Shown here in pieces: positions 1-8,060 of a DNA stretch of 13,838 bases. Numbering within the stretch: position 1 is the first letter of the stretch; every line of letters begins with the position of its first letter. Both the position numbers and the translations under genes were made by a program. Origin of the DNA: JAFGED01 sp964551295 (GTDB lineage: Bacteria; Chloroflexota; Anaerolineae; B4-G1); the NCBI GenBank assembly GCA_964551295.1, contig CAZKDJ010000111.1, positions 1 through 13,838 on the forward strand. The letters run 5' to 3'. Under the pieces are notes generated by a model. The model was not told the origin of the DNA and did no database searches. It was given only the letters and a program-made list of their open reading frames with translations.

Positions 1-1126
1 CGTCGGCCTGCCACTGGGCGCGCAGGGCGGCCAGCGTCTCGGCGGCGTTCTCGGCGGCCATCGCCACCAGCTCTCGCTTCTGCCCCCGGCGGGGGACGCG
101 CAGCGTCACCTTGGCCCCGCGCTTGTTCTTCAGCCACTGCTCGATGATGAGCACCTCCTCGATCCGTGCTGGCAGCAACACCTCGGATGGCACGTAGGCG
201 GCCTCCTCGTAGAACTGTTTCAGGAATGCGGCCATGATCTCCCGCTCGTCCTCGTCCTGGGTGCCTTCCAGCAGAAAATACTCCCGCCCCAGCAGCTTGC
301 CCCCACGGATAAAGAACACCTGCACGCAGGCGTCGCCCTCCTCGCGGGCGAAAGCGACCACGTCCTGATCGGTCGTGATCGATGAAAAGACCTTTTGCCG
401 CTCGACGATGTGCTGCGCGGATTGGAGTTGGTCGCGCAGGGTGGCCGCTCGCTCAAAGTCCAGCTTCTCGGCCGCGGTTTGCATCCGTTCCTGCAGCTCG
501 GCCAGCACCTCCTCGCTACGGCCCTCGAGGAAGCGGGCCAGGCCCCGGATCATCGCCCGGTACTCTTCCTGGGTCACCGCGCCGATGCACGGCCCCAGGC
601 ACAGCTTGATGTCATAGTACAGACAGGGACGCTCGTCCTGCCCTGTGATCTCGCGGTTGCAGGTCAGGTACGGGAACGACTTGCGCAGCAGATCGAGCGT
701 CTGGTGGACGGCGGCGGAGGAGGTGAAGGGCCCAAAGTAGCGGCTGCCATCCTGCTCCATGCGGCGGGTGATGAACACCTTGGGGTACGGATCGGCCCAC
801 GTGATCTTGATGTAGGGGTAGCGCTTGTCGTCCTTGAGGCGCACGTTGTAGCGTGGGCGGTGCTGCTTGATCAGGTTCGCCTCCAGGATCAGCGCCTCCA
901 GTTCCGACTCGGTGACGATGAACTCCAACTCGGCGACGTCTGAGGCGATGGAACGCACCTTTTCGTTCTCCCAAGAAGAGGGCTGAAAGTAGGAGCGCAC
1001 GCGGTTGCGCAGGTCCAACGCCTTGCCCACGTAGATGACGGTGTCGTTGGCGTCACGCATGATGTAGGCGCCCACCTTGTGGGGCATGGTCTCGACTTGG
1101 GAGCGGATATGGTCGGATATTTCCAT
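1..1126 (-). CDS. uvrC: UvrABC excinuclease subunit C, N-terminal 375 residues (truncated by window edge)
   Basis: UvrC is the nuclease subunit that makes the dual incisions flanking a lesion in bacterial nucleotide excision repair, recruited by UvrB. Seen here: a GIY-YIG nuclease domain at residues 16-95 (GAY at 19-21, IYVGKA at 31-36, then LRNRVRSYF), the conserved stretch LIKQHRPRYNVRLKDDKRYPY at about 85-105, SRYFGPF at 128-134, the cysteine region CNRE/CLYY/CLGPC at 156-180, and a UVR (UvrB-binding) motif at about 200-235 with LDFERAATLRDQL. The chain is still open at base 1, so the C-terminal RNase H-like nuclease and HhH domains (family length near 600) lie outside. I chose the ATG at 1126 because it gives the usual short leader before the GIY-YIG domain; an internal ATG at 1087 would cut into it. 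It follows the GT-C gene by 21 bases, without a strong Shine-Dalgarno, so it is probably co-transcribed with the glycan genes. Confidence 0.97.
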   Translation of the reverse strand, partial: MEISDHIRSQVETMPHKVGAYIMRDANDTVIYVGKALDLRNRVRSYFQPSSWENEKVRSIASDVAELEFIVTESELEALILEANLIKQHRPRYNVRLKDDKRYPYIKITWADPYPKVFITRRMEQDGSRYFGPFTSSAAVHQTLDLLRKSFPYLTCNREITGQDERPCLYYDIKLCLGPCIGAVTQEEYRAMIRGLARFLEGRSEEVLAELQERMQTAAEKLDFERAATLRDQLQSAQHIVERQKVFSSITTDQDVVAFAREEGDACVQVFFIRGGKLLGREYFLLEGTQDEDEREIMAAFLKQFYEEAAYVPSEVLLPARIEEVLIIEQWLKNKRGAKVTLRVPRRGQKRELVAMAAENAAETLAALRAQWQAD

Positions 1127-1147
1127 CGGTACGTCTCGTCTAGTGTC

Positions 1148-3196
1148 TCAGGGCGATATCACCCGGATTTCTTGCAGCACGACGCGGTCTTCTGGCAGGT
1201 GCTTGCCATCGGGCGTGACCGCCGGCAGACGAACGCTGGTGGCATAATCGTACATCCCAATGGAGAGTGTGTACGTGCCAGGGGGTAGGTCGGCGTCTGT
1301 GACGAGCGTGTGCTCGTCCCGAAGCACCTCCGCGTCTCGCCAGCTCCAGGTTGGCCGCGCGCCGCTTACCGGCACGCTGTCCTGCTGGGCCACCATGTCG
1401 CCATCCATGCTTAGAAGATGCACAAAGACGTGATAGTCCTCAACCAGCCGGCCATCCGACTGCCAGAACAGGGTCACTGTGAACGTGTCGCCCGCTGTTA
1501 CCTGATCCGAACTCGACTCATAACCCAGCAGTTCCACGTGATCGCCTAACTGTACACCCAACCGGTGCTCGATGTCAAATGCCTGCGGATCGTACGGGTA
1601 GTTCGGACAGATCCAGACGTAGGGCACCCCGTCGAAAGAGGCAGACCATAGAGGTTCCCTCCGCTGGCATTCCTCCCAGGAATCCTCCCACAGGCCGATG
1701 AGAAACTCGCGCTGCACGCTGTTGATAAAGAACACGCGGTAGTCCACCGGGCGATCGATGGGACGCGTGCGCCCGGAAAAGTTGCTCCCGAACATGAGAT
1801 TGGCCATGTTCTGGACGCCTACTTCCATCCGCTCCGCACTGGGATAGGTGTTGAGGAACTGTGCTGCCAGGTCAAGCCCTTCGCCCTGATCGCCCATGTG
1901 GAGGACGTGTTGGGCGACCCGGGAGCCGCCCAGCAGTAGGTTGTGATGTGTGCCATAGTAGGGGTGATGCCGCAGCACCAGCACCCCTTGGCCAACCAGT
2001 GCAACGGCGATCAGCGCTGGCGGCATCCAGATTGGCTTTTTCGGCCACTTGAGCCTTTGTGCGGCATCCGCTGCCCGGCTCAATCCCCAGCCTGCCAGAA
2101 CGTCCAGGGCGGCCAGGACGGGGATCATGTAGCGGGCCAGCTTTTTGGCGCCGAGCGTCATTGCCAACAAGAACCCAAGCGCATAGATCAGTATGTACCA
2201 CAAGGGCCTGGAGCTCTTTTCGCGCCAGTGCTTTGCCAACGACACGATGGCCGCACAGACGCTGGGCAAGGTGACCAGCGTGGTCTTCCAGGCCAGAACT
2301 GCCGGGTAGTACAGCGGGCCGGGGTCATCGATCAATCGTCTGGCGAAGAAAGCGGCGCGGTCGTGGGGTTCCTCGGCGTGTTTCAGGGCGCTCTTGGCGA
2401 TCCGGCCCAGCATTTCGCCCGGCTTGACCCACATCGCGGGCCATACCAGGAAGAACACGCAGGTAGCCACGAGACCCCAGACGATCAAGCTCCGAATGAC
2501 CCGCCAGACTTGTCCGCGCCACGAGGAGAGGCGGGCGCTGCGTTCTTTCAACAGCGAATCGAGCACCACTAAGAGCGCGGCAAAAGGGGCCAGAAAACCC
2601 GACGAACTCTTGGTCAGGAACGCCAGGCCGGCGAAAACCCCGCTGGCGATCAAGTATATCGTTTTGTCATCTCTCAAAAAGCTGACCAAGAGCAACACGC
2701 TGAGCAACATGAAGCTACTCATCAGCGCATCCAGATGGATGATTTTACTGTGGGTGATGAAGAATGGATCTAGTGCCAGGAGGCATCCGGCGGCGAACGC
2801 GGCTCTCTGGCCTATCAGCCGACGGAGCAGGATGTAGGTGAGGACGATACATCCTGAAACGACGAGGCTCAGTGTAGCGACGGCCGCTTGGGCGGGCGGG
2901 CTCTGCGGGCCCAATGGTCCATCGGGAGGATCGAGTAGCTCTTGTGTGGACCAACCGCGCGCCAGCGCGTAGACCCGTTGGCCGAATCCTGCGATCCACA
3001 TCGTGGTCACGCCTGGGTGGTAGCGCTGGTAGGTATCCTCTAGGTTTCCCTGGGCTAGCGCTTCCCAGAACTGGACGGAGCGTGGGTACCATTCCATGAA
3101 CCGCGCGACGGGATAGATCACGCGAGGCACGAGAGCCAGGACAAAAATGACAACCAGGCTGTACCAGAAAGCGCGCGACCTTTTCTTGTCTCTCAT
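1148..3196 (-). CDS. GT-C membrane glycosyltransferase, GT39/PMT-like, with C-terminal beta-rich module
   Basis: A 682-residue multi-pass membrane protein resembling the GT39/ArnT superfamily, which transfers sugars from polyprenyl-phosphate donors at the outer membrane face. The N-terminus is basic (MRDKKRSR), followed by a first helix at about 11-30 and an external loop containing RYHPGVTTMW (58-67). Further hydrophobic segments lie near 105-125, 131-147, 153-173, 180-210, 235-253, 297-320, 332-348, 353-371 and 390-407. The patterns ALDPFFITHSKIIHLDALMSS (141-161) and GLAFLTKSS (190-198) are typical of PMT-like proteins. After the last helix come about 135 extracytoplasmic residues, then one beta-rich module (about 546-680: LLGYE, TVTLFWQ, FVHLL, PPGTYTLSIGMYDY) shared with the two upstream genes. 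The ATG at 3196 lies 14 bases after the preceding stop, with a weak AGGCGG upstream. Donor and acceptor are unknown, and the catalytic acidic residue cannot be assigned with confidence. Confidence 0.85.
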   Translation of the reverse strand: MRDKKRSRAFWYSLVVIFVLALVPRVIYPVARFMEWYPRSVQFWEALAQGNLEDTYQRYHPGVTTMWIAGFGQRVYALARGWSTQELLDPPDGPLGPQSPPAQAAVATLSLVVSGCIVLTYILLRRLIGQRAAFAAGCLLALDPFFITHSKIIHLDALMSSFMLLSVLLLVSFLRDDKTIYLIASGVFAGLAFLTKSSSGFLAPFAALLVVLDSLLKERSARLSSWRGQVWRVIRSLIVWGLVATCVFFLVWPAMWVKPGEMLGRIAKSALKHAEEPHDRAAFFARRLIDDPGPLYYPAVLAWKTTLVTLPSVCAAIVSLAKHWREKSSRPLWYILIYALGFLLAMTLGAKKLARYMIPVLAALDVLAGWGLSRAADAAQRLKWPKKPIWMPPALIAVALVGQGVLVLRHHPYYGTHHNLLLGGSRVAQHVLHMGDQGEGLDLAAQFLNTYPSAERMEVGVQNMANLMFGSNFSGRTRPIDRPVDYRVFFINSVQREFLIGLWEDSWEECQRREPLWSASFDGVPYVWICPNYPYDPQAFDIEHRLGVQLGDHVELLGYESSSDQVTAGDTFTVTLFWQSDGRLVEDYHVFVHLLSMDGDMVAQQDSVPVSGARPTWSWRDAEVLRDEHTLVTDADLPPGTYTLSIGMYDYATSVRLPAVTPDGKHLPEDRVVLQEIRVISP

Positions 3197-3210
3197 CGTG
3201 TAGTATCCGC

Positions 3211-5739
3211 CTATGAATCGAGGTCCCCTACCTCGATCTTTTCGGGCAATATGATCTGAGCGTCAGGCAACAGTTGCCCAGAGCCGTCGATCACCGGTGC
3301 TCGGTCCTTGGTATCCGAAACGTAGACGCCGACGATCGGTAGGTAAGTGCCAGGCGGCGCGTCTTTCAAAGAAAGCGGAATGGCGTCGACAACCACCTCA
3401 CCGGCGTTCCACAAGGGCGTTGGATAGGTCCATCGCAAAGGCTTGGAATCGTCCTGCGCCACCCGCAGATCGTTCGTCGGATCAATGACGTGGACAAAGA
3501 CCTTATAGTCCTGCGCGATGAGCTGATCCGCTCGCCAGTGGAGCGTGAGGGTTAACTGGTCGCCATCGCGCGAGAGTTGGTAGCCCAACAGGCGCAGTCC
3601 ATCTCCAAAGAGTGCGTTGATCGGGATGGCTTCCGGCGACAGGGGCAGATCGCAGCTTTCTTTGCGCATCACCGTCTGCCCCACGATCGTCGACTGGCCA
3701 CGGACAGCGCCCGCCGGCTCTACCAGGGCCAGCACGACGTCATAGTCGCCCTCGGGCAGTTCAGCGGTGTCTACCCGGTACCACCCTCGCGCGACGGCGT
3801 TGGCCGGCCATTCTCCCGTTGGCCAGCCTTCGCAGAGCGGGAAGATTGTTTCCGCCGCCGTAGCTCCTTCCCTCGTGACGAGGGCCAACCTGACGTTCAA
3901 ATCCTCTCCCGGAGGGGCCGTCGTTCCCCATCCAACGTCCACGCTCAACGGCTGGCCGGGGGGCAGACAACCGGACGAGGCGGTGGCGGTGATCAGCCCG
4001 ATGCCGGGAGCCAGCTCTTCTGCGAGCGCAAAGTCGCTGCCGGCTCGTGGTGAAGTAGTGTAGACTGCTATGCGCTTGTCCTCGAAACTTGGATCAATGG
4101 AGAAATAGCGCTGCCAGTGCTCTAACCGCACCGACTTTTTGTGTAGAACGACGTACCGCACATCATCCTGTGCCAGGGTTCTCAGTTGACGGCTCACGTC
4201 GGTGGACTGGGGAGGCATCTTGCCCGATTGCGGCAGTGATTTCAGCCATGGATGGCTATCCAGGTAATCGAAGGTTCCCGGCGGGAGGCGCGATACGTTG
4301 CCCTGCAAGATGGGATGGTGATGGACCGTCTGCTGGAACATGTATTCCTTGGAGGCGGCCAGGTCGATGGGCAGATTGAGCACGGCATACGCCTCGGGCT
4401 CGCTGGACATCTCGTGGAGAAACTCGGATGTCTTGGGCCGCATCATGGGCACGGGCACGGTGATGTACTCGAACAGGATGATGCCTCCCAGCACCCCCGA
4501 TGCGGCCACAGCCGGCCATTGGCCCCGGCGTTCAATGGCCGTCAGCAGACTGGCGGCGCCATAGGCCGACAACACGGCTATCGGCGACGCCAGGAACATG
4601 TTGAAGCGACCGGGGATGCGCAACACACGTCCCACATACAGCCGATCTGCCAGGCGGTAGGGCATGGGCACGTTGGGGTAGGTCTGGCCGTTGATGCGCA
4701 GCACCGGCCCCAGGGCAAGCAGGATCATCGCCAGCGCCATCGCTAGCCAGGGTATGCCAGACCGGCGGGCTTTGAAAGCGCCCACTACGGCCAGGATCAG
4801 GGGACACATGCCCACGTAAGCGGCAAAGCGGCGCGGCTCGGAACGCTCGGCGTAGTAGCGATCGTAGGCCGGCCGCGTCAGCGGGTTGAGGATCGTGTGA
4901 GAGCGACCGGGCGTCAGGTAAGCCAGCAGGTCGGTCTGCATTTCTGCCTCTTCGCCCTCTCGCAGCAAGTCGGAAGAGCTCACCTCCTGTTGGGTCAGCA
5001 GCATCAGCGCCGGCGGCGCGAGGATCGCGGCGGCGACGACGGCGGCGATCAGCAGGGCCGGCCCCCAGCGCCGCCACGAGGCGCGCTGACCGGGGAGCGT
5101 GCACGCCGCGTAGATGCTTCCGAGGATAAAGGCCGGTACCAGTAACTGCCAGCGGGTGTAACCGACCAGCGCAAAGAACACGCCCGTCAGCACCCCGTTC
5201 CACCATTTGCCCAGGCGTATCGTGTGGATCAAGAACAGCAGGAAGACGGGGATCCATTGTGTGCTGATCAGGTTGGGGTGGTCCAACTGAGACAGACGGA
5301 AGGGCCAGCATTGATACAGCAGGCCGGCGATGAGGGCCGCGCGCCAGTCTCCCGCCAGCTCGCGGGCCAGCAGAAAGGCCGCGTACCCGCACAGGGCCAG
5401 GCTGGCGAGGACAGATAGGTTGTAGGCGGCGAATCCGCCGACCAGGGGCTCCAGCAGCAGCCAGGCGACGATGTTGCCCCAGGCAAAGTTCTGGGAGACC
5501 AGGCTTAGGCCCACGGGGTGATACAGGTAACGTGTGTAGAAAGGCGACTGTCCCGACTTTAGTGCCTGCTTGGCCCACCAGCAGTTCCAATAGTGGAGCA
5601 GGGTGTCTTTGGTGTCGCCGGGGAGACGGACGTCTATTTCGGCCACCAACGGCCAGGTCATCCCCACGGCCACGACGCAATAGATCAGCAACACGGCAAG
5701 ATCTATCCATCGCTTGCGTGGTGTATGTCGATCTATCAT
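3211..5739 (-). CDS. Large GT-C-like membrane protein with extracytoplasmic domain and two C-terminal beta-rich modules
   Basis: An 842-residue protein with a basic N-terminus (RHTPRKR) and about eleven hydrophobic segments up to residue 428. The first external loop carries PGDTKDTLLHYWNCWW (40-55), where D42 or D45 could be the acidic residue typical of GT-C enzymes. Residues 430-565 form a soluble region with YAVLNLPIDL (451-460) and QTVHHHPILQGNVSR (470-484), a pattern I associate with bacterial GT-C-like proteins of unassigned specificity. Two beta-rich modules follow: a divergent one (about 575-690) and a clear one (about 707-838: FGDGLRLLGY, LTLTLHW, YKVFVHV, APPGTYLPIVGVY). The start is ATG 5739, which overlaps the upstream stop as ATGA and suggests translational coupling. 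The frame remains open upstream to 5979, but that extension reads the neighbouring gene out of frame and lacks membrane character. No biochemical function can be assigned beyond probable lipid-linked sugar transfer. Confidence 0.82.
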   Translation of the reverse strand: MIDRHTPRKRWIDLAVLLIYCVVAVGMTWPLVAEIDVRLPGDTKDTLLHYWNCWWAKQALKSGQSPFYTRYLYHPVGLSLVSQNFAWGNIVAWLLLEPLVGGFAAYNLSVLASLALCGYAAFLLARELAGDWRAALIAGLLYQCWPFRLSQLDHPNLISTQWIPVFLLFLIHTIRLGKWWNGVLTGVFFALVGYTRWQLLVPAFILGSIYAACTLPGQRASWRRWGPALLIAAVVAAAILAPPALMLLTQQEVSSSDLLREGEEAEMQTDLLAYLTPGRSHTILNPLTRPAYDRYYAERSEPRRFAAYVGMCPLILAVVGAFKARRSGIPWLAMALAMILLALGPVLRINGQTYPNVPMPYRLADRLYVGRVLRIPGRFNMFLASPIAVLSAYGAASLLTAIERRGQWPAVAASGVLGGIILFEYITVPVPMMRPKTSEFLHEMSSEPEAYAVLNLPIDLAASKEYMFQQTVHHHPILQGNVSRLPPGTFDYLDSHPWLKSLPQSGKMPPQSTDVSRQLRTLAQDDVRYVVLHKKSVRLEHWQRYFSIDPSFEDKRIAVYTTSPRAGSDFALAEELAPGIGLITATASSGCLPPGQPLSVDVGWGTTAPPGEDLNVRLALVTREGATAAETIFPLCEGWPTGEWPANAVARGWYRVDTAELPEGDYDVVLALVEPAGAVRGQSTIVGQTVMRKESCDLPLSPEAIPINALFGDGLRLLGYQLSRDGDQLTLTLHWRADQLIAQDYKVFVHVIDPTNDLRVAQDDSKPLRWTYPTPLWNAGEVVVDAIPLSLKDAPPGTYLPIVGVYVSDTKDRAPVIDGSGQLLPDAQIILPEKIEVGDLDS

Positions 5740-8060
5740 GGGGCGCCCTCTGGCGGTTGAACGCGCACACTTGTCAGGGTGATGTGATTGGCTAGCATCT
5801 CTCCGCGATCCGATATTACCGGCAGGTGCTCCAACGCTTCGTCCTGCTTCTTGAACACGGCGACGCGCACGTCGTAGACGCCTGGCGGGGCGTCGGCGCG
5901 CACGGCCAGTGTCTTGGGGTCCTCCAGCAGATTCCCGGGCTGCCACAGCATCGTCGGCGCGTCGTTTCCCAACGGCCATCTGCTGTCTTCGGCTGCCTTG
6001 ACCAGTTCTTCACTCACGAGCTGGGCAGAGATGGTGTAATTGCGCTCCATCTTTTGCAGGCCGCGCCAGTAAAGCGTCAGCGTGATATCCTCTCCGGGCT
6101 TTACCATCCGCCGGTCGAGATCGTAGCCCACCAGCGCCATCCGGTCGCCAAAGTTGACAGAGATGGGGTTGGGGACCTCGCCGGGCAGCGCCTTTACTCT
6201 AATCTCCCCAAAGCGGACGTGATCTCCGCTGCTTGCTGCGCCGCTGCTTGCTGCGCCATTGCTGGCAAGCAGGCGCGTCCCGTCGGCGTAATTATACAGC
6301 CCCACTGCCACTTGTGCCACGTCAGGCGCGTAGGCCGTCCGGGGCACGCGGATGACGTACCGGTCGGCCCACACGTCGCCGGGCTCCAGCCACGCCGTCA
6401 GGCGCGTCGTCGAAAGTAGGCCTACTCCTGGATAGGTATCCCGCTGCGCGATCGGGATATCTCCCTCGCCCAGCAGGTGCACAAAGACGGAGTAGGGCCG
6501 CTCGGTCGGAGCCAGCGCCTGCCAATAGAGCGTCAGCGCGACCTGCCCGCCCGGCTCGACCGATGCTGTCTCCAGATCGTAGCCTAGCAGCTTTATAGCA
6601 TCACCGAAAGTGACGTCCAGCGGGTGCGGGATGGCGGCGATCTGGGCGTCGGTCAGCGGTTGGGGCGGCGCATACGCTGGCGCGATCCAGGCAAAGGGTG
6701 CCGCCATGGCCAGCCCCAGCAAAAAGAGCGCAAAGGCCGCCACCGCCCAGCGCCCCCAGCGGCGCGGGAGCCAGCCCGCCAGTCCCAGCGCCAGCAGCAG
6801 CGACCAGACAGAGATGGCGTAAAAGACCAGCCGCCCCTGCGATGACCAGGTGACGCGCGCCCACAGGAGCCAGGGAACGAAAACCAGGAGAGACCAGAGG
6901 AGATAGAGGGCAAAGGGCAAATAGCGGATATCAAGTGACGTGCGATTGCTGGGCGAATCTTGAGATTGGAGATTGGAGATTAGAGATTTTGCCAATGCTG
7001 CGATGAGACCTAGTGCGGCAATGGGTACGATAGTGTTCAGGATCGGGTACGTCCACGCTGCCATCGGCACGTTGATGCCGCCAAAGTTGCCCCAGTACCC
7101 GGCGAAGAAGCTGAAGCGCTCGCGCCACAGTTGGGGCAGGTCGGCGGGGACGCCCCGCTGGCCCAGGATCTGGATGAACATGCCGACGCCGGAGAGGTCG
7201 CCGTAGAGCTGCAGATTGCGCCAGTACCACCAACCGGCGATCAGCAGCAGTGGCAGTGCCGTCGCCAGCCCGCCGACGAGGAACTCTTTCAGTGACCGTC
7301 GCTGCACGGCCCGCACAGTGACGACCAGCGCCGTGATGGGGGCCAGCGCCAGCGTCTGGGATTTGGTGAGGGCGGCCAGTCCTAACACAAGGCCTAAAAG
7401 CAAATAACGGCCAGTCAGCGACCGGATTGAGATTGGAGATTGGAGATTGGAGATTTTGATCAGTAGCCACAGGCCCAGGCTGGATAGCAGCACGGCCAGG
7501 TTGTCGTTGTTGACCGATGCCGAGATGAACACGAACATCGGCGTGAAGGCGTGGATCGCCGCCGCGCCCAGCGCCAGATCTGGGTGGCCGGGCAGCACCT
7601 CGCGGGCGATGCGGTAGGTGAGCGCGACTGCCGCCGCGCCCATCAACACGGAGAGGAAGCGAATGATGCGCACTGCCAGCACCGTCCCACGCCAAGGAAA
7701 TTGCTCCCGCGCCGGGTCGTGGACGACCAGGTTGACGTTGCCGTCGGGGGTGGCCCCGGCGTCGACGTGCGGGTTGAGGTGGCGCACCGTTTCCATATCG
7801 GACGTGTCGATCCAGAAGGTGGCGGCTGCCGATATCGCATAGTAGAGGGGCGCCTGGCTGCCCTCCTGCCGCCAAGGCGTTTCGATGCCCGGCTCCTGCA
7901 CCGGCAGCGACCAATTGTCGGCGATGTACTTGACCATCGGGTAGTGCCACTTTTCGTCGGAGGCCTCGAATGTGGGGGTGACGACGCTGTAGGTGAATCC
8001 CAGGAGGACGAACACGGCCACGATGGCCGTGATGAGGGCGCGCTCCACTCGCTGACTCAT
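5736..8060 (-). CDS. GT-C-like membrane protein (DUF2142/GT39-like) with two C-terminal beta-rich modules
   Basis: A 774-residue protein. Helix 1 (about 10-28) is followed by PTFEASDEKWHYPMVKYI (29-46); the D35-E36...H39 arrangement matches the external P-D-E-x-x-H-type motif of DUF2142/GT-C proteins and probably includes the catalytic acid. Hydrophobic segments continue to about residue 459, and the basic loop LPRRWGR before the last helix puts the C-terminus outside. Two related beta-rich modules follow: A (about 483-622: FGDAIKLLGYDL, ALTLYWQAL, YSVFVHLL, AVGLYNYADG) and B (about 634-767: FGDRMALVGYDL, LTLYWRGL, DAPPGVYDVRVAVF). Two heptamer-repeat insertions are read in frame in loops, as ISNLQSPIS (203-211) and ISNLQSQ (361-367), and a 15-base duplication gives AASSGAASSG in module A. 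The ATG at 8060 forms an ATGA overlap with the GT4 stop; an open extension to 8363 is out-of-frame GT4 sequence. The likely role is transfer of a lipid-linked sugar at the cell surface; the substrate is unknown. Confidence 0.83.
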   Translation of the reverse strand: MSQRVERALITAIVAVFVLLGFTYSVVTPTFEASDEKWHYPMVKYIADNWSLPVQEPGIETPWRQEGSQAPLYYAISAAATFWIDTSDMETVRHLNPHVDAGATPDGNVNLVVHDPAREQFPWRGTVLAVRIIRFLSVLMGAAAVALTYRIAREVLPGHPDLALGAAAIHAFTPMFVFISASVNNDNLAVLLSSLGLWLLIKISNLQSPISIRSLTGRYLLLGLVLGLAALTKSQTLALAPITALVVTVRAVQRRSLKEFLVGGLATALPLLLIAGWWYWRNLQLYGDLSGVGMFIQILGQRGVPADLPQLWRERFSFFAGYWGNFGGINVPMAAWTYPILNTIVPIAALGLIAALAKSLISNLQSQDSPSNRTSLDIRYLPFALYLLWSLLVFVPWLLWARVTWSSQGRLVFYAISVWSLLLALGLAGWLPRRWGRWAVAAFALFLLGLAMAAPFAWIAPAYAPPQPLTDAQIAAIPHPLDVTFGDAIKLLGYDLETASVEPGGQVALTLYWQALAPTERPYSVFVHLLGEGDIPIAQRDTYPGVGLLSTTRLTAWLEPGDVWADRYVIRVPRTAYAPDVAQVAVGLYNYADGTRLLASNGAASSGAASSGDHVRFGEIRVKALPGEVPNPISVNFGDRMALVGYDLDRRMVKPGEDITLTLYWRGLQKMERNYTISAQLVSEELVKAAEDSRWPLGNDAPTMLWQPGNLLEDPKTLAVRADAPPGVYDVRVAVFKKQDEALEHLPVISDRGEMLANHITLTSVRVQPPEGAP
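6226..6255 (-). repeat. 15-base tandem duplication inside the GT-C gene
   Basis: Two identical adjacent 15-base units (6226-6240 and 6241-6255, plus-strand unit CCGCTGCTTGCTGCG). They are read in frame as AASSG-AASSG in a loop near the end of beta-rich module A. A third, degenerate copy (SNG) precedes them. The unit is five codons long, so copy-number change would keep the frame. Confidence 0.85.
6961..6990 (-). repeat. AATCTCC heptamer repeat, in frame in the GT-C gene (second site)
   Basis: On the coding strand it begins CAAAATCTC, then runs through about three imperfect AATCTCC units and ends in AATCTCAAG. It is translated as SLISNLQSQDS (359-369) in a hydrophilic loop between two hydrophobic segments. 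The same left boundary, CAAAATCTC, appears at 7425-7457 and 8728-8758, which suggests a common element rather than chance. Confidence 0.85.
7425..7457 (-). repeat. AATCTCC heptamer repeat, in frame in the GT-C gene (first site)
   Basis: The coding strand reads CAAAATCTCC followed by near-perfect AATCTCC units ending in AATCTCAATC. It is translated as KISNLQSPISI (202-212) directly after a hydrophobic segment (GLWLLI) and before the next one, so it sits in a membrane-protein loop. This is the most regular copy in the window. Confidence 0.9.

Noticed and set aside
395..943. Long open frame on the plus strand opposite uvrC
   Set aside because: It is antisense to well-conserved UvrC motifs and its translation has no recognisable domain. 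Such frames are common opposite GC-rich genes.
4532..5770. 412-codon minus-strand open frame in another phase of the second GT-C gene
   Set aside because: It is Arg/Pro/Ala-rich with no membrane segments, whereas the alternative frame gives a coherent membrane protein.
5740..5979. Upstream extension of the 3211-5739 gene
   Set aside because: It reads the end of the preceding gene out of frame, is very Arg-rich, and the ATGA overlap supports the internal ATG at 5739.
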